Source: Thiobacillus sp. (lineage in GTDB: Bacteria; Pseudomonadota; Gammaproteobacteria; Burkholderiales; Thiobacillaceae). From it: a DNA stretch of 64,000 bases. Below the pieces are notes generated by a model, which had not been told where the DNA came from, did not search any database, and saw nothing but the letters and a program-made list of their open reading frames with translations. Positions 1 to 9,349 of this stretch are shown here, piece after piece. The stretch covers positions 310,001 through 374,000 of the forward strand of contig WGNC01000008.1 in the NCBI GenBank assembly GCA_016124745.1, read 5' to 3'. Position numbers and translations under genes: made by a program. Positions within the stretch are counted from its first letter, which is position 1. The number at the start of each line of letters is the position of its first letter.

Positions 1-3000
1 CGCGCGCGCGACATCGCGATGCCTGCGCTCGGTCTCGCCGACCTGTCGAACACCTTTGGCTGGGTGAAGTTCTACCGCGCTGCCCGGGGTGCCGGGATCA
101 AGCCCATATTCGGTTGCGACGTATGGATCACCCATGCCGCCGACCGAAACCGCCCCTCGCGCCTGCTGCTGCTGGTGCAGCATCGTGAAGGCTATCGTCG
201 CCTATGTGAATTGTTGACCCGTGCCTATCAGGAAAACCTCCATCGCGGCCGTGCCGAGATCGATCCTGCCTGGTTGCGTGACGGCACCGACGGCCTGCTG
301 GCGTTGTCGGGCGGCGACGCCGGCAACGTCGCACAGGCGATTCTGGACGAAAAGCCCGACGCGGCACGCGCCGCAGCCGAGGCCTGGGCCGCGTTGTTTC
401 CCGGACGCTACTACTTGGAACTGCAACGTTTCGGCCAGCCGCACACCGAGCGCCTGATCGACGGCCTGCTCGATATCGGCGCGGCACTCGAGTTGCCGTC
501 AGTCGCCACCCATCCAATCCAGTTCATCGCCCCCGACGACTTCAAGGCGCACGAGGCGCGCGTGTGCATCGCCGAGGGCATGATGCTGGGCGACCCGCGG
601 CGGCCGCGTTCATTTACAGCCGAGCAGTATTTCAAGACACCGGACGAGATGGCGGAACTGTTCGCCGACCTGCCCGAAGCCTTGCAGAACAGCGTCGAAA
701 TCGCCAAGCGCTGCAACCTCACCCTGGAGCTTGGCAAGAGCAGGCTGCCCGATTTTCCGACGCCGGATGGCATGAGCCTCGACGATTACATGCGGCAGCG
801 CTCCATCGAGGGCCTGCATGAACGCATGGCGGCGCTTTACCCAGACACTGAAATCCGTGCCGCCAGGCTGCCGGAATACCTGGCGCGCCTGGAGTTCGAG
901 CTTGGCACCATCATCCAGATGGGGTTTCCCGGCTACTTCCTGATCGTGGCCGACTTCATCAACTGGGCCAAGAACAATGGCGTGCCGGTGGGACCGGGTC
1001 GCGGCTCCGGCGCGGGTTCGCTGGTCGCCTACAGCCTCGGCATCACCGACCTCGATCCGCTCGCCTACGACCTGCTGTTCGAGCGCTTCCTGAACCCCGA
1101 GCGGGTGTCGATGCCCGACTTCGATATCGACTTCTGCCAGGACGGCCGCGATCGCGTCATCCAGTACGTGAAGGACAAGTACGGCCATGACGCGGTGTCG
1201 CAGATTGCCACCTTCGGCACCATGGCGGCCAAGGCGGTGCTGCGCGACGTCGGCCGCGTGCTCGACCTGCCGTATCTGTTCGTCGACAAGTTCGTCAAGC
1301 TGGTGCCGAACGAGCTCGGGATTTCGCTGGCCGAGGCGCGCGAGAAGGAACCGCAGATCGACGAGCGTGCGCGGAACGAGGAAGAACTCGCCGAGTTGCT
1401 GCCGCTGGCCGAAAAGCTCGAGGGCGTGACACGAAACGTCGGCATGCACGCGGGCGGCGTGCTTATCGCGCCGGGCAAGCTCACCGACTTCTGTCCGCTG
1501 TATCGCGCCGAAGGCTCGGATGCGGCGGTGTCGCAGTTCGACAAGGACGACGTCGAAGCCATCGGCCTCGTGAAGTTCGACTTTCTCGGCCTGCGCACGT
1601 TGACCATCCTGGCCGAGGCGGTGCGCTTCGTGCGGCGGCACGACGACCGCAGGGACTTCCGCCTGGAAGACCTGCCGCTCGACGATCCCGCCGTGTACAG
1701 GTTGTTCGCCGAGGGCAACACCACGGCCGTATTCCAGTCCGAATCGCGCTCGGCCAAGGATCTGGAAAAGAAGCTCAAGGGCGACTGTTTCGAAGACATC
1801 ATCGCGCTGATGGCGTTGAACCGGCCGGGCCCCCTGGGCTCGGGCATGGTGGACGATTTCATCGCACGCAAGCAGGGCAAGCAGAAACCGGAGTATTTCC
1901 ATCCCGATCTCGAGCCGGTACTGAAATCGACCTACGGCATCATCGTCTACCAGGAGCAGGTGATGCTGGTGGCGCAGATCCTGGCGGGCTACAGCCTCGG
2001 TGCCGCCGACATGCTGCGGCGCGCCATGGGCAAGAAGAAACCCGAGGAGATGGCCAAGCAGCGGGAAATCTTCCTCGCAGGTGCAGCGCAGCGCGGGGCG
2101 GACACCAAGGTCGCCGAGCGCCTGTTCGACCTGATGGAGAAATTCGCCGAATACGGCTTCAACAAGTCGCACTCTGCCGCCTATGCGCTGGTGGCGTATC
2201 ACACGGCCTGGCTCAAGGCCTACTATCCGGCCGAATTCATGGCGGCGACGATGTCGTCCGAGATGTCCGACACCGACAAGGTACGCGTGTTCTACGAAGA
2301 CTGCCGCGCCAACGGACTGACCCTGCTGCCACCCGACATCAACCGGTCGGGCTATCGCTTCGAACCCGTCAGCGCAACCGAGATCCGCTATGGCCTGGGC
2401 GCCATCAAGGGCAGCGGCGAGGCCGCCATCGGGGCGATCGTCGCCGAGCGCGAGGCCAACGGTCCCTGCAAGGGTCTGTTCGACCTGACGCGCCGGGTCG
2501 ACAAACGCTATCTCAATCGCCGCGTGCTCGAGGCACTGGTCAAGGCCGGTGCCTTCGACAGCATCAACGACCATCGTGCGAGCCTGATGGCGTCGGTGGG
2601 GGCTGCGCTCGATACGGCCGACCGCGCTGCACGCAGCGGCGGGCAGGTGGGCCTGTTCGGCGAGGCGCTCGAAGGCGGCGAGGATCTGGTCGATGTGCCG
2701 GTATGGCCGGAACAGGAAAAGCTGCTGCAGGAAAAGTCCGCACTTGGCTACTTCTTCAGCGGTCATCCTTTTACTTCGTATCTGGCCGAGGTATCCGGCT
2801 TCGCCAAGAAGCAGCTCGACAGCCTGGAGCCTTCGCGCGACCTGGTGATGCTGGCCGGCATCGTCGTTTCGCTGCGCACCCAGATGACGCGGCGCGGCAA
2901 GATGCTGATCCTGTTGCTGGACGATGCCACGGCCCAGGTCGAGGTGGTGATCTTCAACGAACTGTACGAGCAGAACCGGCACCTGCTGAAGGATGACGCG

Positions 3001-3351
3001 CTGCTGGTCATCGAAGGCAAGGTCAGCCGTGACGACTATTCGGGCGGAGTGCGCGTGACGGCGGAGCGCATCTACGACCTGGCCGGTGCACGTACCCGGT
3101 TTGCCCAGGGACTGAGCCTGGCCTGCAACGGCCAATGCCATGCCCAAACGAACGGTGGCCGCAAACTGGCGGAATTGCTCTCGCCCTACAAGGTGGAGGA
3201 GGGCGGGTGCCCGGTGTGGGTGGAATACCATCACCCCAATGCAAGTTGCCGCATCCGGCTCGGGGATGACTGGCGGGTGCGCCTGGATGACCGGTTGCTG
3301 GAGTCGCTGGGAGCCTGGCTCAAACCCGAAGCCGTCAGCCTGATCTACTGA
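1..3351 (+). CDS. dnaE: DNA polymerase III subunit alpha (5' end cut by window)
   Basis: This is the replicative polymerase catalytic subunit. The reading frame is open from base 1 (codons RARDIA before the first ATG at 19), so the true start lies left of the window; compared with full-length proteins roughly 35 residues are missing. The PHP domain comes first (ALGLADLSNTFGWVKFY, then GAGIKPIFGCDVW). The polymerase core shows GPGRGSGAGSLVAY and the catalytic aspartates in PDFDIDF. The finger region carries GYGFNKSHSAAYA-like sequence (YGFNKSHSAAYALVAY), and a C-terminal OB fold follows. No intein or frameshift is seen. The long open frame on the opposite strand is only a shadow of the high GC content. 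Confidence 0.98.
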   Translation, partial: RARDIAMPALGLADLSNTFGWVKFYRAARGAGIKPIFGCDVWITHAADRNRPSRLLLLVQHREGYRRLCELLTRAYQENLHRGRAEIDPAWLRDGTDGLLALSGGDAGNVAQAILDEKPDAARAAAEAWAALFPGRYYLELQRFGQPHTERLIDGLLDIGAALELPSVATHPIQFIAPDDFKAHEARVCIAEGMMLGDPRRPRSFTAEQYFKTPDEMAELFADLPEALQNSVEIAKRCNLTLELGKSRLPDFPTPDGMSLDDYMRQRSIEGLHERMAALYPDTEIRAARLPEYLARLEFELGTIIQMGFPGYFLIVADFINWAKNNGVPVGPGRGSGAGSLVAYSLGITDLDPLAYDLLFERFLNPERVSMPDFDIDFCQDGRDRVIQYVKDKYGHDAVSQIATFGTMAAKAVLRDVGRVLDLPYLFVDKFVKLVPNELGISLAEAREKEPQIDERARNEEELAELLPLAEKLEGVTRNVGMHAGGVLIAPGKLTDFCPLYRAEGSDAAVSQFDKDDVEAIGLVKFDFLGLRTLTILAEAVRFVRRHDDRRDFRLEDLPLDDPAVYRLFAEGNTTAVFQSESRSAKDLEKKLKGDCFEDIIALMALNRPGPLGSGMVDDFIARKQGKQKPEYFHPDLEPVLKSTYGIIVYQEQVMLVAQILAGYSLGAADMLRRAMGKKKPEEMAKQREIFLAGAAQRGADTKVAERLFDLMEKFAEYGFNKSHSAAYALVAYHTAWLKAYYPAEFMAATMSSEMSDTDKVRVFYEDCRANGLTLLPPDINRSGYRFEPVSATEIRYGLGAIKGSGEAAIGAIVAEREANGPCKGLFDLTRRVDKRYLNRRVLEALVKAGAFDSINDHRASLMASVGAALDTADRAARSGGQVGLFGEALEGGEDLVDVPVWPEQEKLLQEKSALGYFFSGHPFTSYLAEVSGFAKKQLDSLEPSRDLVMLAGIVVSLRTQMTRRGKMLILLLDDATAQVEVVIFNELYEQNRHLLKDDALLVIEGKVSRDDYSGGVRVTAERIYDLAGARTRFAQGLSLACNGQCHAQTNGGRKLAELLSPYKVEEGGCPVWVEYHHPNASCRIRLGDDWRVRLDDRLLESLGAWLKPEAVSLIY

Positions 3352-3408
3352 AGAATGTGGTACGAATGAAACAAAAGTACCAATTCATGCCTTTTTTGCA
3401 ACAAGGTG

Positions 3409-3444
3409 TTGACAGGTAAACCACTATATTAGAAAATTCTAATA
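3409..3444 (+). promoter_or_regulatory. Promoter with 8-bp-arm palindrome before candidate sRNA
   Basis: A perfect -35 hexamer TTGACA (3409-3414) is followed at 17 bp by a weak -10 (GAAAAT, 3432-3437). The -10 lies inside the palindrome TATTAGAA-AA-TTCTAATA (3427-3444). A palindrome over the -10 is a typical place for a repressor. The regulator is not identifiable from sequence; the motif is not an obvious FNR, Fur or NsrR box. The transcript would begin near 3444. Confidence 0.5.
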
Positions 3445-3541
3445 ACACTGAGGGCGCCGCAATGGCATCTTTGGTGTTGTCTCCTCCAATCCTCCTCCTT
3501 TGGTGGATTCCTTGCCCGGCTTTCGAGCCGGGCATTTTTTT
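3445..3541 (+). ncRNA. Candidate small RNA with C-rich anti-Shine-Dalgarno loop
   Basis: This is about 95 nt of intergenic sequence between dnaE and the convergent acyP. A stem TCCTCCAA/TTGGTGGA (3482-3489 and 3500-3507, one mismatch) presents the loop TCCTCCTCCT (3490-3499), which is complementary to GGAGGA-type ribosome binding sites. An intrinsic terminator follows. Upstream lie TTGACA and a palindrome. The layout (promoter, operator-like palindrome, exposed C-rich loop, terminator with U tail) fits a regulated trans-acting sRNA. An alternative is a short leader ORF starting at ATG 3462 after GAGGG (44 codons, ending 3596), which would read through the terminator. No known family is recognised. 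Confidence 0.5.
3514..3541 (+). terminator. Rho-independent terminator (UUCG loop)
   Basis: The stem GCCCGGCT/AGCCGGGC (3514-3521 and 3526-3533) closes a TTCG tetraloop and is followed by A and seven T's. It is oriented for plus-strand transcripts: the candidate sRNA and read-through from dnaE. Confidence 0.9.
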
Positions 3542-3551
3542 GCCCGCGCGA

Positions 3552-3842
3552 TCAGCCAGTCGGGTCCGTAACGGACGTCGTGCGCTTCTCGAATGACAGG
3601 TACTCACCCGACGCGGCCGCAACATCCAGCCGGGTCACGCTGGCCTGCGGTGGTCCCACCCGTGCCCAGTCGAGCAGGCTGGATACGGTTTCATCGTCGC
3701 CCTGAATGACAGCTTCTACGCTGCCGTCAGCACGATTTCTCACCCAGCCGGTGATGCCGAGTTGTTCGGCTTTGAGGCGCATCGATTCGCGAAACCATAC
3801 GCCCTGCACCCGGCCATGGATGACAAGGTGCAGGGTCTTCAT
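3552..3842 (-). CDS. acyP: Acylphosphatase
   Basis: This 96-residue protein hydrolyses carboxyl-phosphate bonds of acyl phosphates. The family signature is clear: GRVQGVWFR near the N-terminus with the catalytic Arg18, the phosphate-binding loop before it, and [12 protein letters not shown] with the catalytic Asn36. The length is normal for the family. It starts 3 bp after the metG stop codon on the same strand, so the two genes are probably co-transcribed, although no functional link is known. Confidence 0.93.
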   Translation of the reverse strand: MKTLHLVIHGRVQGVWFRESMRLKAEQLGITGWVRNRADGSVEAVIQGDDETVSSLLDWARVGPPQASVTRLDVAAASGEYLSFEKRTTSVTDPTG

Positions 3843-3845
3843 CGT

Positions 3846-5903
3846 TTATTTCACCTTCATGCCCGGCATGGCGCCGGAATCGGGTGACAGGATGAAGAGG
3901 CCAGGCGCATCGCCCGAAGCGGCCAGCACCATGCCTTCGCTCATGCCGAACTTCATCTTGCGCGGCGCGAGGTTGGCGACCATCACGGTGAAGCGTCCCA
4001 CCAGCGTCTCGGGAGCGTAGGCCGACTTGATCCCGGCAAACACCTGGCGTGTGCCGAGTTCGCCGAGATCGAGCGTCAACCGCAGCAGCTTGTCGGCCCC
4101 TTCGACGTGTTCGGCGTTGGCGATGCGCGCGATACGGAGGTCGATCTTCGCGAAGTCGTCGATGCTGATCGTATCGGCCAATGGCGTGCCGGCCGTCGGC
4201 TGCACCGCGTGCGACTGCGCTTCGGCGTGGCGCGCCGGGGCGGGCGCTGGGGTGGGTTCGAGATTCTGCCTGTTGGCGTCTACCATGGCTTCAATGGATT
4301 TGGGGTCGATGCGGGTCATGAGGTGGCTGTAAGCGTTGATGCGGTGGCGGATGAACAGGCTCTGCGCGTCGTTCCAGACCAGCGGCGGAATGTCGAGGAA
4401 GGACTCGACTTGCTCGCCGAGCTTCGGCAGCACCGGCTTCAGATACAGGGTCAGCAGGCGGAAGCAGTTGAGCGCAACCGTGCAGACCTCGTGCAGGCGA
4501 TAGACGGCTTCGGGTTTCTTCGCCAGTTCCCAGGGCTTTTCGTCGGCCACGTACTGGTTGGCGCGGTCGGCCAGCGCCATGATTTCCCTCAAGGCCTTGG
4601 CGTAGTCGCGCGCCTCGTAATGCGCGGCGATCGTACCGGCGGCGGCCTGGAAATCGCCGATCAGTTCGATGTTGGCAACGCCGTCGGCGAGCTTGCCCTC
4701 GAAGTTCTTGTGGACGAATCCGGCGGTGCGGCTTGCGATGTTGATGAACTTTCCGACCAGGTCCGAGTTCACGCGCGCGACGAAATCGTCGAGGTTGAGA
4801 TCAATGTCCTCCATCGAGCCATTGAGCTTGGCCGCGTAGTAGTAACGCAACCACTCGGGGTCGAGGCCCTGTTCCAGATAGCTCGCCGCAGTGATGAAGG
4901 TGCCGCGCGACTTCGACATCTTCTGCCCGTTCACCGTCAGAAAACCGTGTGCATACACGGCGGTCGGCAGCCGGTAACCTGAATATTTCAGCATCGCCGG
5001 CCAGAACAGGGCGTGGAAGTACAGGATGTCCTTGCCGATGAAATGCACCAGCTCGGTCTTGGAGTCGGCGCCCCACCAGGCGTCGAAGTCGAGACCGTTG
5101 TCCCTGGCGTATCGGGCGAAGCTCGCCATGTAGCCCACCGGCGCATCGAGCCACACATAGAAATACTTGCCGGGCGCGCCGGGAATCTCGAAGCCGAAGT
5201 AGGGCGCGTCGCGGCTGATGTCCCAGTTGTTGAGGCCGGAAGCAAACCATTCCTGCATCTTGTTGGCAGCTTCGGCCTGCAGTGCGCCCGAGGTCGTCCA
5301 CTCACGCAGGAAGGCCTCGCACGCGCCGAGCTTGAAGAAGTAATGTTCGGAATCCTTGTGCACCGGGGTGGCGCCCGACACGGCCGACACCGGGTTCTTC
5401 AATTCGGTCGGGCTGTAGGTCGCGCCGCAGACCTCGCAGTTGTCGCCGTACTGGTCGGCCGCGCCGCACTTGGGACATTCGCCCTTGATGAAACGGTCCG
5501 GCAGGAACAGGTTCTTGACCGGGTCATACAGCTGCGCGATGGTCTTGACTTCGATCAGGCCGGCTTCCTGCAGGCGCAGGTAGATGGTCGAAGCCAGTTC
5601 GCGGTTCTCGTCCGAATGCGTCGAGTAGTAATGGTCGAATCCGATATGGAAGCCGGAGAAATCCCGCGTGTGTTCGTCCCACACCCGGCCGATCAGGGTT
5701 TCCGGCGTGATGCCTTCCTTTTCCGCGCGCAGCATGATCGCGGTGCCGTGGGTGTCGTCGGCGCACACGTAGCGGCAGTCATGACCACGCATCTTCTGGA
5801 AGCGGACCCAGATATCGGTCTGTATGTATTCGACCAGATGGCCGAGGTGAATGCTGCCGTTGGCGTATGGCAGGGCAGAGGTGACGAGGATTTGGCGGGA
5901 CAT
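3846..5903 (-). CDS. metG: Methionyl-tRNA synthetase
   Basis: This enzyme charges tRNA-Met. The 685-residue protein begins [16 protein letters not shown]; an ATG 15 codons upstream (5948) is in frame but adds non-conserved residues, so 5903 is preferred. The HIGH-type motif is HLGH (residues 19-22). A zinc-binding insertion has CPKC and CEVC, and KMSKSRGTF is the catalytic loop. The last ~100 residues form an EMAP-II/Trbp111-like tRNA-binding domain (DLRIARI, GMVLAA), typical of dimeric bacterial MetRS. No strong ribosome binding site precedes either start. Confidence 0.97.
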   Translation of the reverse strand: MSRQILVTSALPYANGSIHLGHLVEYIQTDIWVRFQKMRGHDCRYVCADDTHGTAIMLRAEKEGITPETLIGRVWDEHTRDFSGFHIGFDHYYSTHSDENRELASTIYLRLQEAGLIEVKTIAQLYDPVKNLFLPDRFIKGECPKCGAADQYGDNCEVCGATYSPTELKNPVSAVSGATPVHKDSEHYFFKLGACEAFLREWTTSGALQAEAANKMQEWFASGLNNWDISRDAPYFGFEIPGAPGKYFYVWLDAPVGYMASFARYARDNGLDFDAWWGADSKTELVHFIGKDILYFHALFWPAMLKYSGYRLPTAVYAHGFLTVNGQKMSKSRGTFITAASYLEQGLDPEWLRYYYAAKLNGSMEDIDLNLDDFVARVNSDLVGKFINIASRTAGFVHKNFEGKLADGVANIELIGDFQAAAGTIAAHYEARDYAKALREIMALADRANQYVADEKPWELAKKPEAVYRLHEVCTVALNCFRLLTLYLKPVLPKLGEQVESFLDIPPLVWNDAQSLFIRHRINAYSHLMTRIDPKSIEAMVDANRQNLEPTPAPAPARHAEAQSHAVQPTAGTPLADTISIDDFAKIDLRIARIANAEHVEGADKLLRLTLDLGELGTRQVFAGIKSAYAPETLVGRFTVMVANLAPRKMKFGMSEGMVLAASGDAPGLFILSPDSGAMPGMKVK

Positions 5904-5990
5904 GGAAACGGCCGGATGAAGACCACGGGGGGCACAGGAAGCCGCCATTTTACCCGCAGGGGATCAAACCCTGAAGGGAATGAATGGCCG

Positions 5991-6593
5991 TCAGAAGCGC
6001 GATCCGGGCTGCTTCAGGAATTCGATTTCATCTGCAGTTGAGGGGCGCCCCAGAATCTCGTTGCGATGCGGAAAGCGGCCGAAGCGTGCCACCACGTCGC
6101 GGTGCTGGCGCGCATAGTCCAGAAAGCCATCGAACAGCGTCCGTTCGTTGGCTGCGGCCTCGCCGGCCAGCTTCTCGAAAAGTGAAACGGACCGGTCCTG
6201 CATTTCATTCGATTCGGCGTGTTCGAGCGGCAGATAGAGGAACACCCGCTCGATCGGTGCGAGCAATTGGTCTTCATCAGAGCCAAGCGCGAACAAGCTC
6301 AGCGCCAGGGCCTGCGGGTCGGTGGCGAATGACTGCGGCCGGTTGCGGTGGATATGGTGCGGAAACTGGTCGAGCACAATGACCAGCGCAAGTCGTCCGC
6401 GCGGGAAATCAGCCCAGTGGTCGAGTTCGCCCGCCGTTGCGGCGAGCAGCGTATCGGCAAACCGCTCGGCCACCTCCTGGTCGTTCGCAGCGGACTTGCC
6501 GAACCAGAGTGTGCGCTGCCGTCCGGAGACTTCGGTAGCGCTGCCGGGCGGGCCCAGCCAGAAGGTGAGCACGCTCTCGGGTTGGACGGTCAT
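5991..6593 (-). CDS. DUF924 family protein
   Basis: This 200-residue protein matches the DUF924 family: VLTFWLG near the N-terminus, LWFGKS, LALVIVLDQFPHHIHR with its conserved DQFPR-like core, and a C-terminal FGRFPHRNEILGR block. The fold is an all-helical TPR-like bundle in known relatives; the biochemical role is unknown. The start at 6593 is supported by GGAG seven bases upstream. It lies just downstream of the CDGSH gene on the same strand, with a 20-bp gap, so they may be co-transcribed. Confidence 0.85.
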   Translation of the reverse strand: MTVQPESVLTFWLGPPGSATEVSGRQRTLWFGKSAANDQEVAERFADTLLAATAGELDHWADFPRGRLALVIVLDQFPHHIHRNRPQSFATDPQALALSLFALGSDEDQLLAPIERVFLYLPLEHAESNEMQDRSVSLFEKLAGEAAANERTLFDGFLDYARQHRDVVARFGRFPHRNEILGRPSTADEIEFLKQPGSRF

Positions 6594-6613
6594 GGCGGAC
6601 TCCGTTGCTCGAT

Positions 6614-6868
6614 TTAGAAGATATCGTCGTCGGTCAGATCGTTATGCGAGCCGTCACAGAATGGCTTGTCCTTGCTGTGTTTGCAGTTGCACAGCCACAC
6701 GGTGGTCTTTTCCTTGATGACGAACGGCTTCGGCTCCAATCCGGTGCCTTCGTGCGAACCGTCGCAGAACGGCTGCGTCATCGAGCGGCCGCAAGAACAC
6801 CACCAGTACTCACCGGGCTCGAGTTCGAGTTCGGCGGGATTGCGATCGTACACAACGGGCTCGGACAT
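6614..6868 (-). CDS. Twin CDGSH iron-sulfur domain protein
   Basis: This small 84-residue protein has two CDGSH zinc-finger-type 2Fe-2S motifs: C24-x-C26...C35DGSH39 and C60-x-C62...C71DGSH75. Each binds one 2Fe-2S cluster through three Cys and one His, as in mitoNEET-like proteins. No signal peptide or membrane segment is present, so it is cytosolic. The start MSEPVV at 6868 is chosen because AGGAGA sits seven bases upstream; a farther ATG at 6883 lacks this. The physiological role in bacteria is unclear (redox or cluster transfer). Confidence 0.9.
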   Translation of the reverse strand: MSEPVVYDRNPAELELEPGEYWWCSCGRSMTQPFCDGSHEGTGLEPKPFVIKEKTTVWLCNCKHSKDKPFCDGSHNDLTDDDIF

Positions 6869-7051
6869 GCTTGTCTCCTGCAAAAGGAATCCATTCTAGC
6901 CGCAACGGCGAACGGGAAATCCGTACAGTTTGTGTGTCAATTCAAAAAGCGAAGACAAGCAGATGATGCAGACTGGGCGTACGACTTCCGTATGTGATTG
7001 CCCCGGCCTGGTCCCCTGAAAACCGGATGAGTCGCGAATCCTGCCCGTCCG

Positions 7052-7159
7052 CTAAACGGGAAAGGCCAGATTGAGATAGATCCAGATCCATGCAGCCATG
7101 CTGACGATGCCGAATGTCAGGCACCCGATTGAATCCAGCATGTCGGCTCGCCGCTCCAT
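7052..7159 (-). CDS. Possible small single-pass membrane protein
   Basis: This 35-codon frame follows the TPR gene. It begins MERRADMLDS and then runs into a continuous hydrophobic stretch (IGCLTFGIVSMAAWIWIYL) that would make one membrane helix. It could also start at the second Met (7141). No family is recognised and the ribosome binding site is weak. It sits in an otherwise empty ~310-bp gap (6869-7178). The evidence is only hydrophobicity and position, so it may be chance. Confidence 0.25.
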   Translation of the reverse strand: MERRADMLDSIGCLTFGIVSMAAWIWIYLNLAFPV

Positions 7160-7178
7160 CGTTGGGCTCGACCGGGAC

Positions 7179-7847
7179 TTAGCGGCTGACCAGCTTGTCG
7201 CCATGTTCCTGCTTGATCGTGCCCAGCAGAAGCAGCGCTTGCTGACGGCGTCCGGCATCGGCATCCTCGCGCCCGGGGCGGGGAGCAGCGGCCAGCGCGC
7301 GATTCAGATGGTCGACCGCCTGGGCGTATTCCCCTTCGTCGGCAAGCAGATCCGCATAGAAGTAGTTGGGATCGATCCCGTTGGGGTTGAGGGCAAGCGC
7401 CTTGACGAAATATGCCTGCGCTTTCTTTTTGTCGCCGAACCCAATCGGCCATCCAGGAACCTTCGCATAGAGGCTGCCCAGCGAGTTGTAGATGGAGCCG
7501 TCCAATGCGGATGGATTGATTTTTTCGGCGGCAAGCAGCAGCTCGCGTGCTTCCTTGGCTTTGCTGAGCCCGCCCAGTCCGCCTTCGACCTTGGCTGCGC
7601 TGGCGAGGATGATGGCCTGCCAGATCATCGGTTCCGCTTTGCCCGGAAAGGACTGCGATAGCTGCTGGGCATTGCCGATCAGGATCTCATAGGCGGCCTC
7701 CTTGTCGGCATCCGGAGTGTGGTAGGTGACCCTGGCCCAGCGATGACCGACGTCGGCGATGAGCTCGTCAAGATTGGTTTGCGCTGCCATGCTGGCGGCG
7801 TTCAGGCTGGCGAACAGAAAAAGCGTAGCGACGGATTTGCGGAACAT
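7179..7847 (-). CDS. Periplasmic TPR-repeat protein
   Basis: The 222-residue product has a signal peptide (MFRKSVATLFLFASL...AAQ) and then helical repeats of TPR type: ARELLLAAEKINPSALDGSIYNSLG, YFVKALALNPNGIDPNYFYADLL and YAQAVDHLNRALA. The start at 7847 has GGAGA upstream. It follows the SDR gene by 23 bp on the same strand and is the last gene of the T_hemolysin/ligase/diiron/SDR operon. A scaffold or carrier role in the periplasm is likely; the specific function is unknown. Confidence 0.75.
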   Translation of the reverse strand: MFRKSVATLFLFASLNAASMAAQTNLDELIADVGHRWARVTYHTPDADKEAAYEILIGNAQQLSQSFPGKAEPMIWQAIILASAAKVEGGLGGLSKAKEARELLLAAEKINPSALDGSIYNSLGSLYAKVPGWPIGFGDKKKAQAYFVKALALNPNGIDPNYFYADLLADEGEYAQAVDHLNRALAAAPRPGREDADAGRRQQALLLLGTIKQEHGDKLVSR

Positions 7848-7870
7848 TGAAGCTCTCCAGGTAAAGGGTG

Positions 7871-8677
7871 TTAACGGGTTGTTTCGGTGGCAAAGGGACG
7901 CATCAGGTCAACCTGCTTGACCAGGCTCGGATCGACCAGGCGCGGGAGGATTGAGTTGATGCGGACGAACAGCTTCTCGGGCCAGCCGAGGTAACTTTCC
8001 TGGCCATCGCGCTCGATGGTGGCGATGACGCTGGCGGCGACGCTTTCCGGTTCGTCCTGGTTCATCTTCAGGGCATCCGCCATGCGCGTGACCACGCTTC
8101 GGTTGAACGCGGTCTTGGTGAAGCGCGGCGCCACATAGGTGACGCCGACGCCGGTTCCCGCGAGTTCGCGCCGCAGCGCTTCGGAGAATCCGCGCAGCGC
8201 GAACTTGCTGGCCGAATAGGATGCAAAGCAGGGAAAGCCGATCGAACCGAAAATGGATCCCAGATTGACGATCTGCCCCTTTCCCCTTTCGAGCATGTGA
8301 GGCAGCAGGGCATTGACCAGCGCGATTGGCGCGATGGTATTGACGTTGAACAGTGTCGCCGTGTCGGCTGCGCTTTCCTCGGCAAAGAAGCCGAAGTTCT
8401 GCACGCCCGCGCAGTTGATCACGATATCGATCGTGCCCGCCTGTTCGATCGCGTCCCGCGCCAGCCGGGCCGGCTCGCCGGGCAGGGCGAGGTCGCCGGC
8501 GAGTGCCGTGACCTTGCCGCCCGACGTCGCGAGCTCGGCGGCGAATGCCTCCAGCCTGGTGCTGTCGCGATTGACCAGGATCAGGGTGGCGCCGCGCTGG
8601 GCAAGCTGGCGGGCGATGGCACCGCCGATGCCGCCGCTGGCGCCTGTAATCAGAATGGTGCTGCCGGAAATTTTCAT
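7871..8677 (-). CDS. Short-chain dehydrogenase/reductase
   Basis: The 268-residue classical SDR has the Rossmann motif TGASGGIG (residues 11-18), NCAG at 88-91, catalytic Ser141, and YSASK (Tyr154, Lys158). The cofactor should be NAD(P)H; Asn36-Arg37 after strand 2 leans towards NADPH. The start codon overlaps the stop codon of the diiron enzyme gene (ATGA), and AGGAG precedes it, so translation is coupled. Within the operon it probably reduces or oxidises a carbonyl/hydroxyl group of the cluster product. The substrate is not known. Confidence 0.88.
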   Translation of the reverse strand: MKISGSTILITGASGGIGGAIARQLAQRGATLILVNRDSTRLEAFAAELATSGGKVTALAGDLALPGEPARLARDAIEQAGTIDIVINCAGVQNFGFFAEESAADTATLFNVNTIAPIALVNALLPHMLERGKGQIVNLGSIFGSIGFPCFASYSASKFALRGFSEALRRELAGTGVGVTYVAPRFTKTAFNRSVVTRMADALKMNQDEPESVAASVIATIERDGQESYLGWPEKLFVRINSILPRLVDPSLVKQVDLMRPFATETTR

Positions 8678-9333
8678 GCGTGCTCCTGAAGGTCGATGCC
8701 GCGCAGGACGTTGCCGTACAGGCGGAAGAAGGTTTGGGCGTTGTTGACGACGGCCTCGCGGTCGTCCGGCCTGTCGAGGCGGTTGACCAGTTGCTCGAAG
8801 TCGCCGATATGCTCGACGTCGAGCGAGCCATGGCTACTGAGATAGGTAAAAGCGCCGGGCGGAAGATCGAGTGCCTCCTGCAACACGCTGGCCGCATGCG
8901 AGGCGAGGCTCACGCTGGTGCCTTCGAGGACATACACCATCCCGAAGAAGCCGACCGGATTCCTTCGGGTGACCGTGTCATAGGCATAGGCGACCATGAG
9001 GTCGGTGTCGAAATCGGGCTGGCTGTCCCTGACGGCGTCCGCATCGCCACCGGCGGCTGCGATGTCGTTGAGGATCCATTCGTGGTGGCCGAGTTCTTCC
9101 TCGATGTAGTGGGCGATGGCGCTGCGCAGCCATTCCTGCCGGTCGGGCAGCCGCGCGCCGCAGGCCATCAGCAGCGGAACGGTATGCTTGACGTGGTGGA
9201 AGGCACGGCCGAGAAAGCCGAGGTATTGCTGCCGCTTGACCTGGCCCGCCAGGGCGGTCGTGATCAAGGGTGATGAAAGCAGGGTGGCGCGTTCGCCGGC
9301 GGTTGCGTGCTGAAGCTGTGGGTAGAAGTGCAT
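8674..9333 (-). CDS. Haem-oxygenase-fold iron-containing redox enzyme (TenA/PqqC-like)
   Basis: The 219-residue protein has the pattern of non-haem diiron haem-oxygenase-like oxidases (HDO). It shows IAHYIEEELGHHEW (residues 73-85), an isolated glutamate in VLEGTS (137), and H168-x3-D172-x2-H175, the ligand set known from UndA-type enzymes. Such enzymes oxidise fatty acids, amines or amino acids with O2. The conserved region begins at MHFYPQLQHA, so ATG 9333 is chosen; the frame is open farther upstream without conserved sequence. It overlaps the SDR gene and lies 16 bp after the ligase gene. Confidence 0.82.
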   Translation of the reverse strand: MHFYPQLQHATAGERATLLSSPLITTALAGQVKRQQYLGFLGRAFHHVKHTVPLLMACGARLPDRQEWLRSAIAHYIEEELGHHEWILNDIAAAGGDADAVRDSQPDFDTDLMVAYAYDTVTRRNPVGFFGMVYVLEGTSVSLASHAASVLQEALDLPPGAFTYLSSHGSLDVEHIGDFEQLVNRLDRPDDREAVVNNAQTFFRLYGNVLRGIDLQEHA

Positions 9334-9349
9334 GGGTTTCCGGTTCTGT

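Noticed and set aside
610..3234. Long open frame (over 870 codons) antisense to dnaE
   Set aside because: dnaE has all catalytic motifs in the other strand; the antisense frame shows only low-complexity His/Gln/Arg-rich translation, as expected from high GC codon bias.
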